Assembly (NCBI GenBank): GCA_013177995.1
Contig: JABLXN010000002.1
Location: forward strand, 62,001-126,000
Length of the DNA stretch: 64,000 bases
Source: Brevinematales bacterium
Lineage (GTDB): Bacteria; Spirochaetota; Brevinematia; Brevinematales; Thermospiraceae
Direction of reading: 5' to 3'
Part shown: positions 53,765-62,197 of the stretch, in pieces
Numbering within the stretch: position 1 is the first letter of the stretch
Layout of the letters: every line of letters starts with the position of its first letter
The notes under the pieces: generated by a model
What the model was told of the DNA's origin: nothing
Database searches by the model: none
What the model saw: only the letters and a program-made list of their open reading frames with translations
Program-made: the position numbers and the translations under genes

Positions 53765-54327
53765 AATGGATGGTAGTGGCGCTTTTCTCAGTACTCGTGA
53801 TGGGAAGATGGTATTTCAAGGTGAAAAGTCGGTCCCTTTTTGATAGTTATAAGGGAAAAGAACCACTCTGGATGGTGATGTATAGAGCCGTGCTTGGTAT
53901 GATGCAGGGGGGAGTAACGGTTCTCTATCTCTTTGATAAGGCTCCCTCCTGGATGGTGCATGGTGTTTCTTTGTCAATGATGTGGATAGGAATGGTGTTA
54001 GGATGGCTCTGTATAGGGCTTATCTTCTGGGCACATGCGGCCCTGGGAGAGAATTTCAGTCCTTCTGTTGGAAAGGCGTATCGATTGGTGAAGGAGGGAC
54101 CGTATAGCTATATTCGTCATCCCATTTATGTGGGTTATATTGGGCTTTTTTTGGCGGTGGATCTGATGACAGGATGGTGGCTCATGAGTGTATTAGGAGA
54201 GATGATTCTGTTTTCTCTGGTGCTGTGGCGGCTTCCTTTGGAAGAGGCCTATCTGGAGGAAGTCTTTGGAGAAGAATATCGCCATTATGCACGCAGGACT
54301 AAACGTTTTTTTCCATGGATTTTATAA
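53761..54327 (+). CDS. Isoprenylcysteine methyltransferase-like membrane methyltransferase
   Basis: The 188-residue protein has about five membrane helices and the ICMT/PEMT C-terminal signature: LVKEGPYSYIRHPIYVGYIG and EEAYLEEVFGEEYRHYARR, where the RHP and EE residues bind SAM and substrate. Bacterial members of this group methylate lipids or isoprenoid-type groups; the substrate here is unknown. Overlaps the HD-GYP gene by 4 bases. Confidence 0.88.
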   Translation: MKWMVVALFSVLVMGRWYFKVKSRSLFDSYKGKEPLWMVMYRAVLGMMQGGVTVLYLFDKAPSWMVHGVSLSMMWIGMVLGWLCIGLIFWAHAALGENFSPSVGKAYRLVKEGPYSYIRHPIYVGYIGLFLAVDLMTGWWLMSVLGEMILFSLVLWRLPLEEAYLEEVFGEEYRHYARRTKRFFPWIL

Positions 54328-54341
54328 TAGGGAGGAGATAT

Positions 54342-55607
54342 ATGGAAAAGTGGTATGCAGGAGTGCTGGTGGTCATACTTCTGGTGGGTTGTGCGCTTCG
54401 TGAGAATGTTCCTGATGGTGTAGGGCTTCTTTTTCAAAGAATAGATCAGCAGGCGTCTTACGAGGCTTTTCAGGCGTGGGTAAAAGAACATTCTCTTCCC
54501 TGGGTAGAAAAGGATACCGTGACCTTTCTTCTCTGGGATGAGAAGGCGACACGTGTAGTTTTTGAAAGTCCTGTTCTTAACAACAAGGAAAAGAGTATGC
54601 CTATGAAACGATACAAACAGACACCCCTTTTCTATCTTTTCTTGCCACTCAAGGATAAGAAGGTGATTGACTATAGTTTTCTTCGATATGACGAACAGAC
54701 ACCCAATGGGAAAAGAATCCAGGATCCTGCACATCCTTTTATTGCATATACAAAACCGATCAGGAGTCGATTTATTCTTCCCGGCGAAAAGAAGGGAAAA
54801 CTTCTTATTTTCAGCATGAAGCCATCCAATGGACTGGCTTCTCGTCGGATTTTTGTGTATCTTCCCTGGGACTATGAGGATACCACCAATCACTATCCTG
54901 TGGTGTATATGCAGGATGGACAGAATCTCTGGGATAGTTCGGTAGCCAACTTTGGGGGATGGAAAGTGGATTCAACTCTTGACCGTTTGATAGCTACTGG
55001 CAAGATTCGTCCTGTCATTGTGGTGGGGATAGAAAACTCTTCTGCCAGGGCAGAAGAATATGTCGGTTTCTCGGCTTATTATGGGCTTAAGGAAAACTAT
55101 GATACCAATGAGCAGAAACGGGTTGTTGAGTACTCTAAAAAATATTTGGATTTTGTGGTGAATGAACTTGTGCCTTATATCAAAAAGAACTATCGTGTTC
55201 TTGCGGAAGAAACGGCGGTGGCTGGTTCCAGTTTTGGGGCGGGTGTTTCTCTCTACTTGGGATTTTCCAGACCAGATGTATTTCAGGCTATTGGGGCGTT
55301 TTCCTTTGGGAACTATCGGTCTGATGATGTCAATCGGGGAATAAGGCGGGTGCTTCAGGTTCAGCCTTATCTTTCCGCGCATCTTCTTGCTCCTGATGGG
55401 AAACATCGGATTTATCTTGATTGCGGTGGAAAGGGAATTGATAGTATTTTCATAGAAGCCTCGCGAAAACTTCATCAGGATCTGGTGAAAAAAGGATGGA
55501 AAGAGGGAAAGGACTATCTCTATGTGGAAGATCTCACAGCGGATCATAATGAGATAGCCTGGGCAAAACGCTTTGAACAGTTTGCGCTCTTTTTGTGGGG
55601 GAGGTAG
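54342..55607 (+). CDS. Lipoprotein esterase of the enterochelin-esterase/esterase D type
   Basis: From ATG 54342 behind GGGAGGAG, the 421-residue protein has a lipoprotein signal with lipobox LVGC (about residue 18). A beta-sandwich-like N-terminal region (about 40-165) precedes an alpha/beta hydrolase domain with YPVVYMQDGQNLWD, the nucleophile motif AGSSFGAG and the His of ADHNEIAW near the end. PF00756-type esterases act on siderophores, feruloyl sugars or other esters; the substrate is not evident. It is placed on the outer or inner membrane by lipidation. Confidence 0.87.
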   Translation: MEKWYAGVLVVILLVGCALRENVPDGVGLLFQRIDQQASYEAFQAWVKEHSLPWVEKDTVTFLLWDEKATRVVFESPVLNNKEKSMPMKRYKQTPLFYLFLPLKDKKVIDYSFLRYDEQTPNGKRIQDPAHPFIAYTKPIRSRFILPGEKKGKLLIFSMKPSNGLASRRIFVYLPWDYEDTTNHYPVVYMQDGQNLWDSSVANFGGWKVDSTLDRLIATGKIRPVIVVGIENSSARAEEYVGFSAYYGLKENYDTNEQKRVVEYSKKYLDFVVNELVPYIKKNYRVLAEETAVAGSSFGAGVSLYLGFSRPDVFQAIGAFSFGNYRSDDVNRGIRRVLQVQPYLSAHLLAPDGKHRIYLDCGGKGIDSIFIEASRKLHQDLVKKGWKEGKDYLYVEDLTADHNEIAWAKRFEQFALFLWGR

Positions 55608-55618
55608 GCTGAAAAGTT

Positions 55619-55647
55619 TTGCTTTTTTGTGAAAATTGTGCTACAAT
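55619..55647 (+). promoter_or_regulatory. Promoter for xseB-PilZ-GGDEF
   Basis: TTGCTT (55619-55624) and TACAAT (55642-55647) are separated by 17 bases, and TGC directly before the -10 box makes an extended -10. Confidence 0.7.
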
Positions 55648-55668
55648 ACACTATCTGAAGGAGGAAAC

Positions 55669-55959
55669 ATGGGCCGTAAGCCTGCTGAGACGGTTTCTTT
55701 TGAGGAAAAGCTGAAGCAACTTGAGGATATTGTGGCTGAGATAGAGGATCCAAACTGTCCGCTTGAGAAAGCTATTGACCTCTGTGCGACGGGTATGGGT
55801 CTCTATGCAGAACTCAGTGAACGGTTGACCAAGCTGGAACGAAAGGTCTATGAGGTAAAAAATCTCAAAGCATTAGCAGAAGGAAAAGAAACCTCTCCTG
55901 TCATGGAATTGTTTCCTCAAAATGAGACACCAGAAGAAGGAGAAGATGATGGTTTCTAA
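55669..55959 (+). CDS. xseB: Exodeoxyribonuclease VII small subunit
   Basis: From ATG 55669 behind AAGGAGG, the 96-residue helical protein has the XseB pattern FEEKLKQLEDIVAEIEDPNCPLEKAI followed by a coiled coil and an acidic tail. It pairs with XseA, not in this window, to degrade single-stranded DNA. Confidence 0.92.
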   Translation: MGRKPAETVSFEEKLKQLEDIVAEIEDPNCPLEKAIDLCATGMGLYAELSERLTKLERKVYEVKNLKALAEGKETSPVMELFPQNETPEEGEDDGF

Positions 55960-55978
55960 AAGCAGGGAGGAGGGGAAT

Positions 55979-56320
55979 ATGCCGCTTCGTCCGACGCGTA
56001 TTCAGGTCAATATCAGAGCTATCTATAGCTACAAAGGGTGTGAGGGAGAAGGGACTATTATTGATATTTCGACAGGTGGGCTTGCCATGGAGGTGAAACA
56101 GATATTTGTGCCCGGGGATCTTCTGCGTATCCGTTTTCGGCTTGAAGGTGTGAGTGCCCAGGAGATTGATATCTGGGGCATTGTTCGTTCTGTGAATGGT
56201 ACTCTTCTTGGAATCAAGTTTGAAGAGGTGTCAAACGAAAACTTAGAAAGAATTGATCAATATGTGACCAATCTTTTGGCTCAAAGGGGATTGCCTGAGC
56301 GTGAGCAGTACGAGGGGTGA
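55979..56320 (+). CDS. PilZ-domain protein
   Basis: From ATG 55979 behind GGAGGAGGGG, the 113-residue protein is a lone PilZ domain: RPTRIQVNIRAIYSY, then DISTGGLAMEV, the D/NxSxxG half of the cyclic di-GMP site. The Arg motif is not a perfect RxxxR, so binding is probable but not certain. It ends in a 1-base overlap with the start of a GGDEF gene, which suggests that signal maker and receptor are made together. Confidence 0.85.
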   Translation: MPLRPTRIQVNIRAIYSYKGCEGEGTIIDISTGGLAMEVKQIFVPGDLLRIRFRLEGVSAQEIDIWGIVRSVNGTLLGIKFEEVSNENLERIDQYVTNLLAQRGLPEREQYEG

Positions 56321-57441
56321 TGGATGCCTGTATGGTGATATTCTTGTCTTTTCTTGTGGTGGCACTTTTTCTTTCGAATGTGGGGATTTTGGCGTGTTAT
56401 CTTGATCTCCATAAACGTCATGAGAATCAGAGACTTATTCTCACAGCTATCAATGCCAGTGAAGATATAGGGTATATTCTTTCTGAAATTCTTTCTCTCA
56501 TGAAAAAAGTACTCAAAACCCCTATAGCCGCTTCCGTAGTGGCTATAGCGGAAGAATCCCAGCTTCGCGTGCTCTACCCTTCCCAGATGGAGAATAAGCG
56601 GGTGTATCATTTTTTTTCTTCCCTGAGTCGTTCTGAGATGTATCAGTTTCTTCTTCAGTGTTTTTCTCTAACGAAAAATATTTTTGTCACCAATGTTTTG
56701 GGGTCGACGCAGGATGCCTCTTTGACGGCTCTTTCCCTTCTACAGCAGTTTCAATATCAGAGGCAGGGAAGGTATAATTATCTTGTGATTCCTATTTACG
56801 ATAAGGAGATAGCCGGTCTTGTTGTTTTTGAGGCAGAGGGCAGATTTCCTTTTACCTATCGGGAGGCAAAAAGGCTTCAAAGAAGTATCCCTTTATTGAA
56901 TATAGCCTTTTCTCGAGTACTCCTTCTCTGGAATCTTCGACAGCAGTCAATTACCGATCCGTTGACAGGGCTTCTCAATAAAAGGCAGTTTGTTCTTATG
57001 GCTGAGAAGATGTTTTCTCTCTCCAAGAGAAGAGAACAGCCGTTTGCCTTAGCGATTCTGGATATCGATAACTTCAAACATATCAATGATACCTACGGTC
57101 ATCATGTGGGAGATGTGATTCTCAAGGATATTGCCGAGGTTATGGTGAGTGAATCACGGCAGGCGGATTATCTTTTTCGGGTAGGCGGAGATGAGTTTTG
57201 TATTCTCTTTTCTGATATTTCTAATGTAGAGGATATTCGTCTCTATAGTGATCGTATTTATGACGCGGTGAAACGATATCAGGAGCGAAAACCCCCAGCT
57301 GTTCTGGAAACGATTACCGTGAGTTTGGGTTGGGCTATGGAAAAAGAGGCTTTGAGCTGGGTTGAGGTGTTTGAGAAGGCCGATAAGCATATGTACGAAC
57401 AAAAGAGGAAACATCATGAAAATCATTGGTATAAGGGATGA
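56320..57441 (+). CDS. Membrane GGDEF protein, probable diguanylate cyclase
   Basis: The 373-residue protein has an N-terminal membrane helix (about 2-26), a GAF-like region (about 40-195) and a GGDEF domain: ITDPLTGLLNKRQF, LDIDNFKHINDTYGHHVGD and the intact active site RVGGDEFCILF. No RxxD inhibitory site is obvious upstream of GGDEF. It should make cyclic di-GMP. ATG 56320 and GTG 56317 both overlap the PilZ stop; I chose ATG. The last 26 bases overlap the FAH gene. Confidence 0.92.
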   Translation: MDACMVIFLSFLVVALFLSNVGILACYLDLHKRHENQRLILTAINASEDIGYILSEILSLMKKVLKTPIAASVVAIAEESQLRVLYPSQMENKRVYHFFSSLSRSEMYQFLLQCFSLTKNIFVTNVLGSTQDASLTALSLLQQFQYQRQGRYNYLVIPIYDKEIAGLVVFEAEGRFPFTYREAKRLQRSIPLLNIAFSRVLLLWNLRQQSITDPLTGLLNKRQFVLMAEKMFSLSKRREQPFALAILDIDNFKHINDTYGHHVGDVILKDIAEVMVSESRQADYLFRVGGDEFCILFSDISNVEDIRLYSDRIYDAVKRYQERKPPAVLETITVSLGWAMEKEALSWVEVFEKADKHMYEQKRKHHENHWYKG

Positions 57442-58207
57442 GAAGAACCGCTATTTTCAGGGTATATGGGAAGGAGAAAATGTTCGTGTGCTTGATTTTT
57501 TGACGGGACGCGTGATCGGGGAAAAAACTCTTGATAGGGTCCGATGGGATGTCCCTGTACGTCCCACCAAGATTGTCGCTGTAGGTCTCAACTACCGTCT
57601 TCATGCCGAAGAACTCAAAATGCCCCTTCCCGAAGAGCCTGTTCTTTTTTTGAAACCATCGACAGCCCTTCTTCCCCATTTAGAGACTATTCTCTGGCCT
57701 TCTCAGAGTGAACGGGTTGATTATGAGGCGGAACTGGCTGTGGTGATAGGAAAAGAGGCAAAGAATGTTTCTGTTTCTGAGGCAAGGAAGTATATTCTTG
57801 GTTTTACGGCTTTCAATGATGTAACGGCAAGGGACCTGCAAAAAAAGGATGGCCAATGGACACGGGCGAAGGGTTTTGATACCTTTGCTCCGTTGGGGCC
57901 TGTGATTGATACAGAATGGTGGCCGGAGGATACGACGAGGATAAGACTCAAGAAGAATGGCCTTGTTTGTCAGGATGATACCTTTGGGACGATGATTTTT
58001 TCTGTGGAGCAACTCGTGAGCTTTGTGAGTTCGGTGATGACGCTTCTCCCTGGTGATGTGATTGCCACAGGAACTCCTGCGGGTATTGGGCCTATGGCTG
58101 AAGGGGACGAGGTTTCTGTGGAGATAGAGGGACTTCATCCGTTAGTGAACATCATGGGGAAAAAGCCATCTAAAACGACTGAGGAAGACCCAGAGTCTCA
58201 CGGATGA
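57416..58207 (+). CDS. Fumarylacetoacetate hydrolase-family protein
   Basis: From ATG 57416 behind GAGGAAAC, the 263-residue protein has the FAH fold: VAVGLNYRLHAEEL, the metal ligands in YEAELAVVIG, FNDVTARDLQ, KGFDTFAPLGP and GDVIATGTPAGIGP. Family members cleave C-C bonds or decarboxylate keto acids such as acylpyruvates. The exact substrate is unknown. It overlaps the GGDEF gene at its start by 26 bases and the convergent carboxylesterase at its end by 38 bases. Confidence 0.92.
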   Translation: MKIIGIRDEKNRYFQGIWEGENVRVLDFLTGRVIGEKTLDRVRWDVPVRPTKIVAVGLNYRLHAEELKMPLPEEPVLFLKPSTALLPHLETILWPSQSERVDYEAELAVVIGKEAKNVSVSEARKYILGFTAFNDVTARDLQKKDGQWTRAKGFDTFAPLGPVIDTEWWPEDTTRIRLKKNGLVCQDDTFGTMIFSVEQLVSFVSSVMTLLPGDVIATGTPAGIGPMAEGDEVSVEIEGLHPLVNIMGKKPSKTTEEDPESHG

Positions 58208-59837
58208 GTTTTTGTTCAGAGGGGGAGTAGTTGTTTTCTATATAAGAAAACAGGGTCTCCATGGTAACAGGAAAAGTTTGATAGCCAATGTTCTTTTCTC
58301 TTTTGTTAGCATCAAAAAGAAGTCCTAAATGGTCTTCATTTTCTTTCCATCGAAACCAGCGAGGGAGGTTTTCTCCTTCGGGGATGCCTTTGTGGACAAA
58401 AGCACTCAGGTAGACTTGCATGGCATAAGAGAGGTCTTTTCTACCCTTTTCATTGGCTTTGGTAAATACCCTTCCTGTGAGAAAGAATCCCTGAATAGTG
58501 TCATTCCCTAACCAGAAGGGAATTTCTAAGGTATGAAAGGCCCCGAGGCGTTTTCCTTCTTTTGGACCAAGGGGGCTTTCGCCGTTTGTATCCATGCTTC
58601 CCCAGTCAAAGCGGTAGACATACACAGGTGTACCCCATCTGTGAAGAGTATCCGCTATGGCATCCACATAGAAAGCCTTCCATCTCATTCCCCCTAAAAA
58701 TCCTAACGCCTGGTAGAGAGGAGTGTCCCAGTCCTTTCTGGAAAACGAGAGAAAAAGCTTGGTTTCTTCTTTGTTGTTTCCTATAATGACAGGAACGCGG
58801 GAAAAATTTCCTTTTTCTAAGGCTGTAAACCCATCGAAAGGAAGAACTTCTCCATCGGCGATGAGGTTGGCTTCATCTATCATTCCTAACATACTTCCCT
58901 TCAGAATAGAAAGAATATCCTTTGCGGAAAGTGTGTACAAGAAATCTCTGATTGCAGAAGGGTTGAGGCGAAGAAGGTGATAAGCTTCTTCTAAAGATTT
59001 TACACGCCGTTTTTTCACGAGGAGTCTGGCTATGAGTTGAGAGGCTTTTTTGTCGGCTTCTTCTTTTGAGATATTCGAGGTGTAACCACTCTGGATGATA
59101 GCCCGATGGAAAAGCCCTTTGGCTTTTGGAGATATGAGAAGAGAAAGGACATTCAGTCCACCGGCGGATTCTCCTGCTATAGTCACACGGGACGGCTCTC
59201 CACCAAAAGCAGGGATATTTGACTGTATCCAGTGGAGGGCAAAGATGATGTCCAACGTACCGTAATTTCCGCTGTCATCATCTTTGTTTGTGCCACTTCG
59301 AAGAGAGGGATGGGTAAACCAGCCCAGAAGACCAAGACGATAATTGAGAGAGACAAAAATCAGGTTGCCGTTTTTTGCCAAACGAGCCCCATCATAATCC
59401 GGGACATAGTGAGCACTTCCGATGGAGTTTCCCCCACCGTGGATCCAGACGTATACAGGAAGATTGGTTTCAAGGCTTTGTGGTCTCCATATGTTGAGGT
59501 AGAGACAATCTTCATCTCCTATTACCCAACCAAAGAAGGGGAGAAACTGGGGAGACATCCCACGGAAGGTTGTGGCCTGATAAATATTCTCCCATGGAGG
59601 ATGAGGTCGTGGGGCTTTCCAGCGGAGGTTTTTGATCGGAGGTGCGGCATAGGGAATGCCTTTGAAACTATACACACCTTTATCCCGGGTTCCCTGAATC
59701 CAGCCTGAACTGATTTTGACAAAGGGGGTGTTTTGCCATCTTGAAAGACCATCGGGTAGAATCTCTGGTTTTTGTGGGCTTTGACAGGCTGAGAGGGAAC
59801 AAAAGAGGAAGAAAAGAAGAAAAAGCGTGTTTCTCAT
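58170..59837 (-). CDS. Type B carboxylesterase, predicted lipoprotein
   Basis: The 555-residue protein has a lipoprotein signal with lipobox LSAC (Cys18) and the type B carboxylesterase series: DCLYLNIWRPQ, WIHGGGNSIGSA, the nucleophile elbow TIAGESAGG, an acidic residue region (NNKEE) and a catalytic His near LGAFHTLEIPFWLG. It should hydrolyse carboxylic esters at the cell envelope. Its possible -35 box (TTGACT at 59875-59880, minus strand) touches the MITE copy 3 target duplication, so the insertion lies at its promoter edge. Confidence 0.92.
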   Translation of the reverse strand: MRNTLFLLFFLFCSLSACQSPQKPEILPDGLSRWQNTPFVKISSGWIQGTRDKGVYSFKGIPYAAPPIKNLRWKAPRPHPPWENIYQATTFRGMSPQFLPFFGWVIGDEDCLYLNIWRPQSLETNLPVYVWIHGGGNSIGSAHYVPDYDGARLAKNGNLIFVSLNYRLGLLGWFTHPSLRSGTNKDDDSGNYGTLDIIFALHWIQSNIPAFGGEPSRVTIAGESAGGLNVLSLLISPKAKGLFHRAIIQSGYTSNISKEEADKKASQLIARLLVKKRRVKSLEEAYHLLRLNPSAIRDFLYTLSAKDILSILKGSMLGMIDEANLIADGEVLPFDGFTALEKGNFSRVPVIIGNNKEETKLFLSFSRKDWDTPLYQALGFLGGMRWKAFYVDAIADTLHRWGTPVYVYRFDWGSMDTNGESPLGPKEGKRLGAFHTLEIPFWLGNDTIQGFFLTGRVFTKANEKGRKDLSYAMQVYLSAFVHKGIPEGENLPRWFRWKENEDHLGLLFDANKREKNIGYQTFPVTMETLFSYIENNYSPSEQKLIRETLGLPQSF

Positions 59838-59883
59838 GTTTTCTCTCTTATATCATCGCACAAAAAAGGAAAAAAGTCAAAAT

Positions 59884-60086
59884 GAGACCTTTGCACGAAT
59901 GTGCAAAAGGTCTCAAAAAAGTCGTTAAAAACAAAATGTGGTATGAAAACATTCTTTGCAGTAATAAATAATCCTATTTTTTTTGAATAAAAAAGACAAA
60001 TAAGCCCTTGTAAACAGAAAAATCGGGGTTTCAGGGGCATAGCCCCTGACCCAGAAAGGACAAGAAAGCACCCGTGCAAGGATCTC
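59884..60086. mobile_element. MITE copy 3 (203 bp) with 5-bp target duplication
   Basis: Terminal repeats GAGACCTTTGCACGAATG and, inverted, GAGATCCTTGCACGGGTG, plus the two hairpins of the family at 59884-59914 (one extra A) and 60031-60049 (loop ATA). It is flanked by AAAAT at 59879-59883 and 60087-60091. It separates the divergent carboxylesterase and ABC-transporter genes. No coding capacity. Confidence 0.9.
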
Positions 60087-60116
60087 AAAATATTACACTG
60101 GGAGGAATGAAGAGGA

Positions 60117-60141
60117 CATTTCTATTGAGTTGCGAGAAAAT
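60117..60141 (+). repeat. 25-bp direct repeat upstream of a promoter (copy 2)
   Basis: Identical to 8714-8738. It stands 11 bases before the -35 box of the ABC-transporter promoter. Confidence 0.7.
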
Positions 60142-60152
60142 TTTTTTCCCCC

Positions 60153-60181
60153 TTGACTTTTTTCTCATGGTGTTCTATAAT
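60153..60181 (+). promoter_or_regulatory. Promoter for the ABC transporter operon
   Basis: TTGACT (60153-60158) and TATAAT (60176-60181) are separated by 17 bases, before an AAGGAGG ribosome site. Confidence 0.85.
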
Positions 60182-60221
60182 AGAGACAAAAGTTTATCAA
60201 ATAAACTAAAAAGGAGGCTTT

Positions 60222-60911
60222 ATGGCAGTGTGTCTTGAGATGAGAGGGCTCAGAAAGGTGTACAAAAAGGGTGAGATTGATGTAGAGGCTCTCCGGGGTA
60301 TTGATCTTGTGATAGACAAAGGGGAGTTTATTTCTATTATGGGGCCATCAGGGAGTGGGAAAACCACTCTTCTCAATATCATTGGTTGTTTAGATGTACC
60401 AACCGCTGGAGAAGTCATTTATGATGGGAAGCCCCTTCATCATCTCAAAGAAAATGAGCTTTCCGACTATCGCAAGAATAATATAGGTTTTATCTTTCAG
60501 TCTTATAATTTGATTCCTGTGTTGACTGTTCTGGAAAATGTGGAGCTTCCTATGGTGATTGACAAAAGGCTTTCTGCTCAGGAGAGGACACAGAGGGCTA
60601 TGGAACTCATCGAAAGGGTGGGTTTGAAAGGAATGGAACATCGTTATCCCAGGGAGCTTTCTGGAGGGCAGGAGCAGCGTGTAGCCATTGCCAGAGCTCT
60701 TGTGAAGCGTCCCCTTGTGGTTCTGGCTGATGAGCCCACGGCAAACTTAGACTCCAAAACAGCAGAGGAGATTATTGAGATTATGCGACAGATGAATGAG
60801 GTGGAGGGGACAACCTTTATTTTCTCCACTCATGATCCCCGTGTGGAAAAGCACGCGAGGCGAATTATTCTTCTTCAGGATGGAAGGATAGCCAGTGATG
60901 AAAGAAAGTAA
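60222..60911 (+). CDS. ABC transporter ATP-binding protein, LolD/MacB type
   Basis: The 229-residue ATPase has Walker [11 protein letters not shown], a Q-loop ([20 protein letters not shown]) typical of the LolD/MacB/FtsE group, the signature [15 protein letters not shown] with Glu where Gln is usual, and Walker [13 protein letters not shown]. It powers the FtsX-type permeases encoded next. Such complexes move lipoproteins or export envelope molecules by mechanotransmission rather than by a classical pore. Confidence 0.95.
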   Translation: MAVCLEMRGLRKVYKKGEIDVEALRGIDLVIDKGEFISIMGPSGSGKTTLLNIIGCLDVPTAGEVIYDGKPLHHLKENELSDYRKNNIGFIFQSYNLIPVLTVLENVELPMVIDKRLSAQERTQRAMELIERVGLKGMEHRYPRELSGGQEQRVAIARALVKRPLVVLADEPTANLDSKTAEEIIEIMRQMNEVEGTTFIFSTHDPRVEKHARRIILLQDGRIASDERK

Positions 60912-62178
60912 AGTAATTTTTATCATGGCTCTTCGTAATCTCTTTCGTCATAAGCGTCGAACAATTCTCACCTTGGTGACTATTGCCGTAGGGGTGGCTG
61001 TGTTTCTCTGGGCGGATGGGATTTATAGGGGAATGCATCGCCAGATGGCGGAGAACCTTGTTCGTTATGCTGAAGGGACAATATTTCTTACCACTCAGGA
61101 GTATGCGGACCATGAACAAGCTTTTCCTCTTCGTTATTTTCTTGAAGAGCCTGAGGTTTTGGGAAAACGTGTACGTGGTTTTCGAGGTGTTGAGGGTGCG
61201 GTGTTTCGTGTTCCTTTTGTGATGGAAGTTCTCTATGGGGAGAAATCTTTTCATGGGATTGGATATGTTATTGACTTTCAGAAAGATAGAGAGGTTTCTG
61301 ATTTGCCCAAAGCCATGGTGAAGGGAGAATATCTCCAGGGTATGGGTAACGAAGTTTTATTGGGAGTGGATCTTGCTCGTGGGCTTGGGGTTGATGTTGG
61401 GGATGAGGTGATGGTGGTGGTTCAGACTAAATATGGGACGCTCAATGCGCTTTCTTTGATGGTAAAAGGCATCTATCGTACCACTCATCCTGCTCTTGAT
61501 GAATCGACAATCTATATTTCTTATGAAACGGCAAAGGAGCTTCTTGCGATAGAACCTGAAGAGGCTCTTTCTCTCCATATCAGGATACACTGGCCAAAGG
61601 GAGAAAGTGTTGAGCATTACACCAAACGGATAGAAAAAATAAAAGATGAGATGGTTCCGTTGTTGTCCGGTTATCGGGTTCAGTCGTTTTCTGAAAAGTA
61701 TGCGGAGGTCTTTGCCTTGATGAAAGCGGATGAGAGTTTTATGTATATTATGCTGGGGGTGATTTTTCTCATTTCGGCTGTAGGGATTACGAACACTATT
61801 CTGATGGCTATTCATGAGCGGATGAAGGAGATAGGGGTGATGAGGGCTATGGGATTTCGGCCACGAGAGATCCGGCTTTTGTTTACTCTTGAGGGGACAA
61901 TGGTGGGGATAATGGGAGCCCTTATTGGCATAGTTTTGGGAGCGCTTCTCAATGCTTATCAGGTCTATGTGGGTTATGACATGCAGGCTATGGGGTTTGG
62001 AGATGTGTCGGGAAGTGATTTTGGTTTTCCTGTATGGGGCGTTATCTACGGGGATTGGAATCCCATTGCCTTTGTGATAGCTTTTGTCTTTGCCGTGAGC
62101 ATGTCCACGGTAGCGGCTTTTTTCCCTTCACGTCATGCGACACGGCTATCTGTAACCGAGTGTCTTCGTTTTGTATAA
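60898..62178 (+). CDS. FtsX/MacB-type ABC permease 1
   Basis: The 426-residue protein has an N-terminal helix after a basic start (LFRHKRRTILTLVTI), a large periplasmic domain (about 45-270) and three C-terminal helices with IHERMKEIGVMRAMGFRPREI, the MacB/LolC coupling motif, and a last-helix FFPSRHATRLSVTECLR ending. ATG 60898 lies 14 bases inside the ATPase gene behind GGAAGGA; GTG 60895 is possible. It is closely paralogous to the next gene. Confidence 0.92.
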   Translation: MKESKVIFIMALRNLFRHKRRTILTLVTIAVGVAVFLWADGIYRGMHRQMAENLVRYAEGTIFLTTQEYADHEQAFPLRYFLEEPEVLGKRVRGFRGVEGAVFRVPFVMEVLYGEKSFHGIGYVIDFQKDREVSDLPKAMVKGEYLQGMGNEVLLGVDLARGLGVDVGDEVMVVVQTKYGTLNALSLMVKGIYRTTHPALDESTIYISYETAKELLAIEPEEALSLHIRIHWPKGESVEHYTKRIEKIKDEMVPLLSGYRVQSFSEKYAEVFALMKADESFMYIMLGVIFLISAVGITNTILMAIHERMKEIGVMRAMGFRPREIRLLFTLEGTMVGIMGALIGIVLGALLNAYQVYVGYDMQAMGFGDVSGSDFGFPVWGVIYGDWNPIAFVIAFVFAVSMSTVAAFFPSRHATRLSVTECLRFV

Positions 62179-62197
62179 TATTAAGAAGGAGGGCTGT

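Noticed and set aside
57335-57679. Minus-strand frame across the GGDEF-FAH junction
   Set aside because: Antisense to two well-supported genes.
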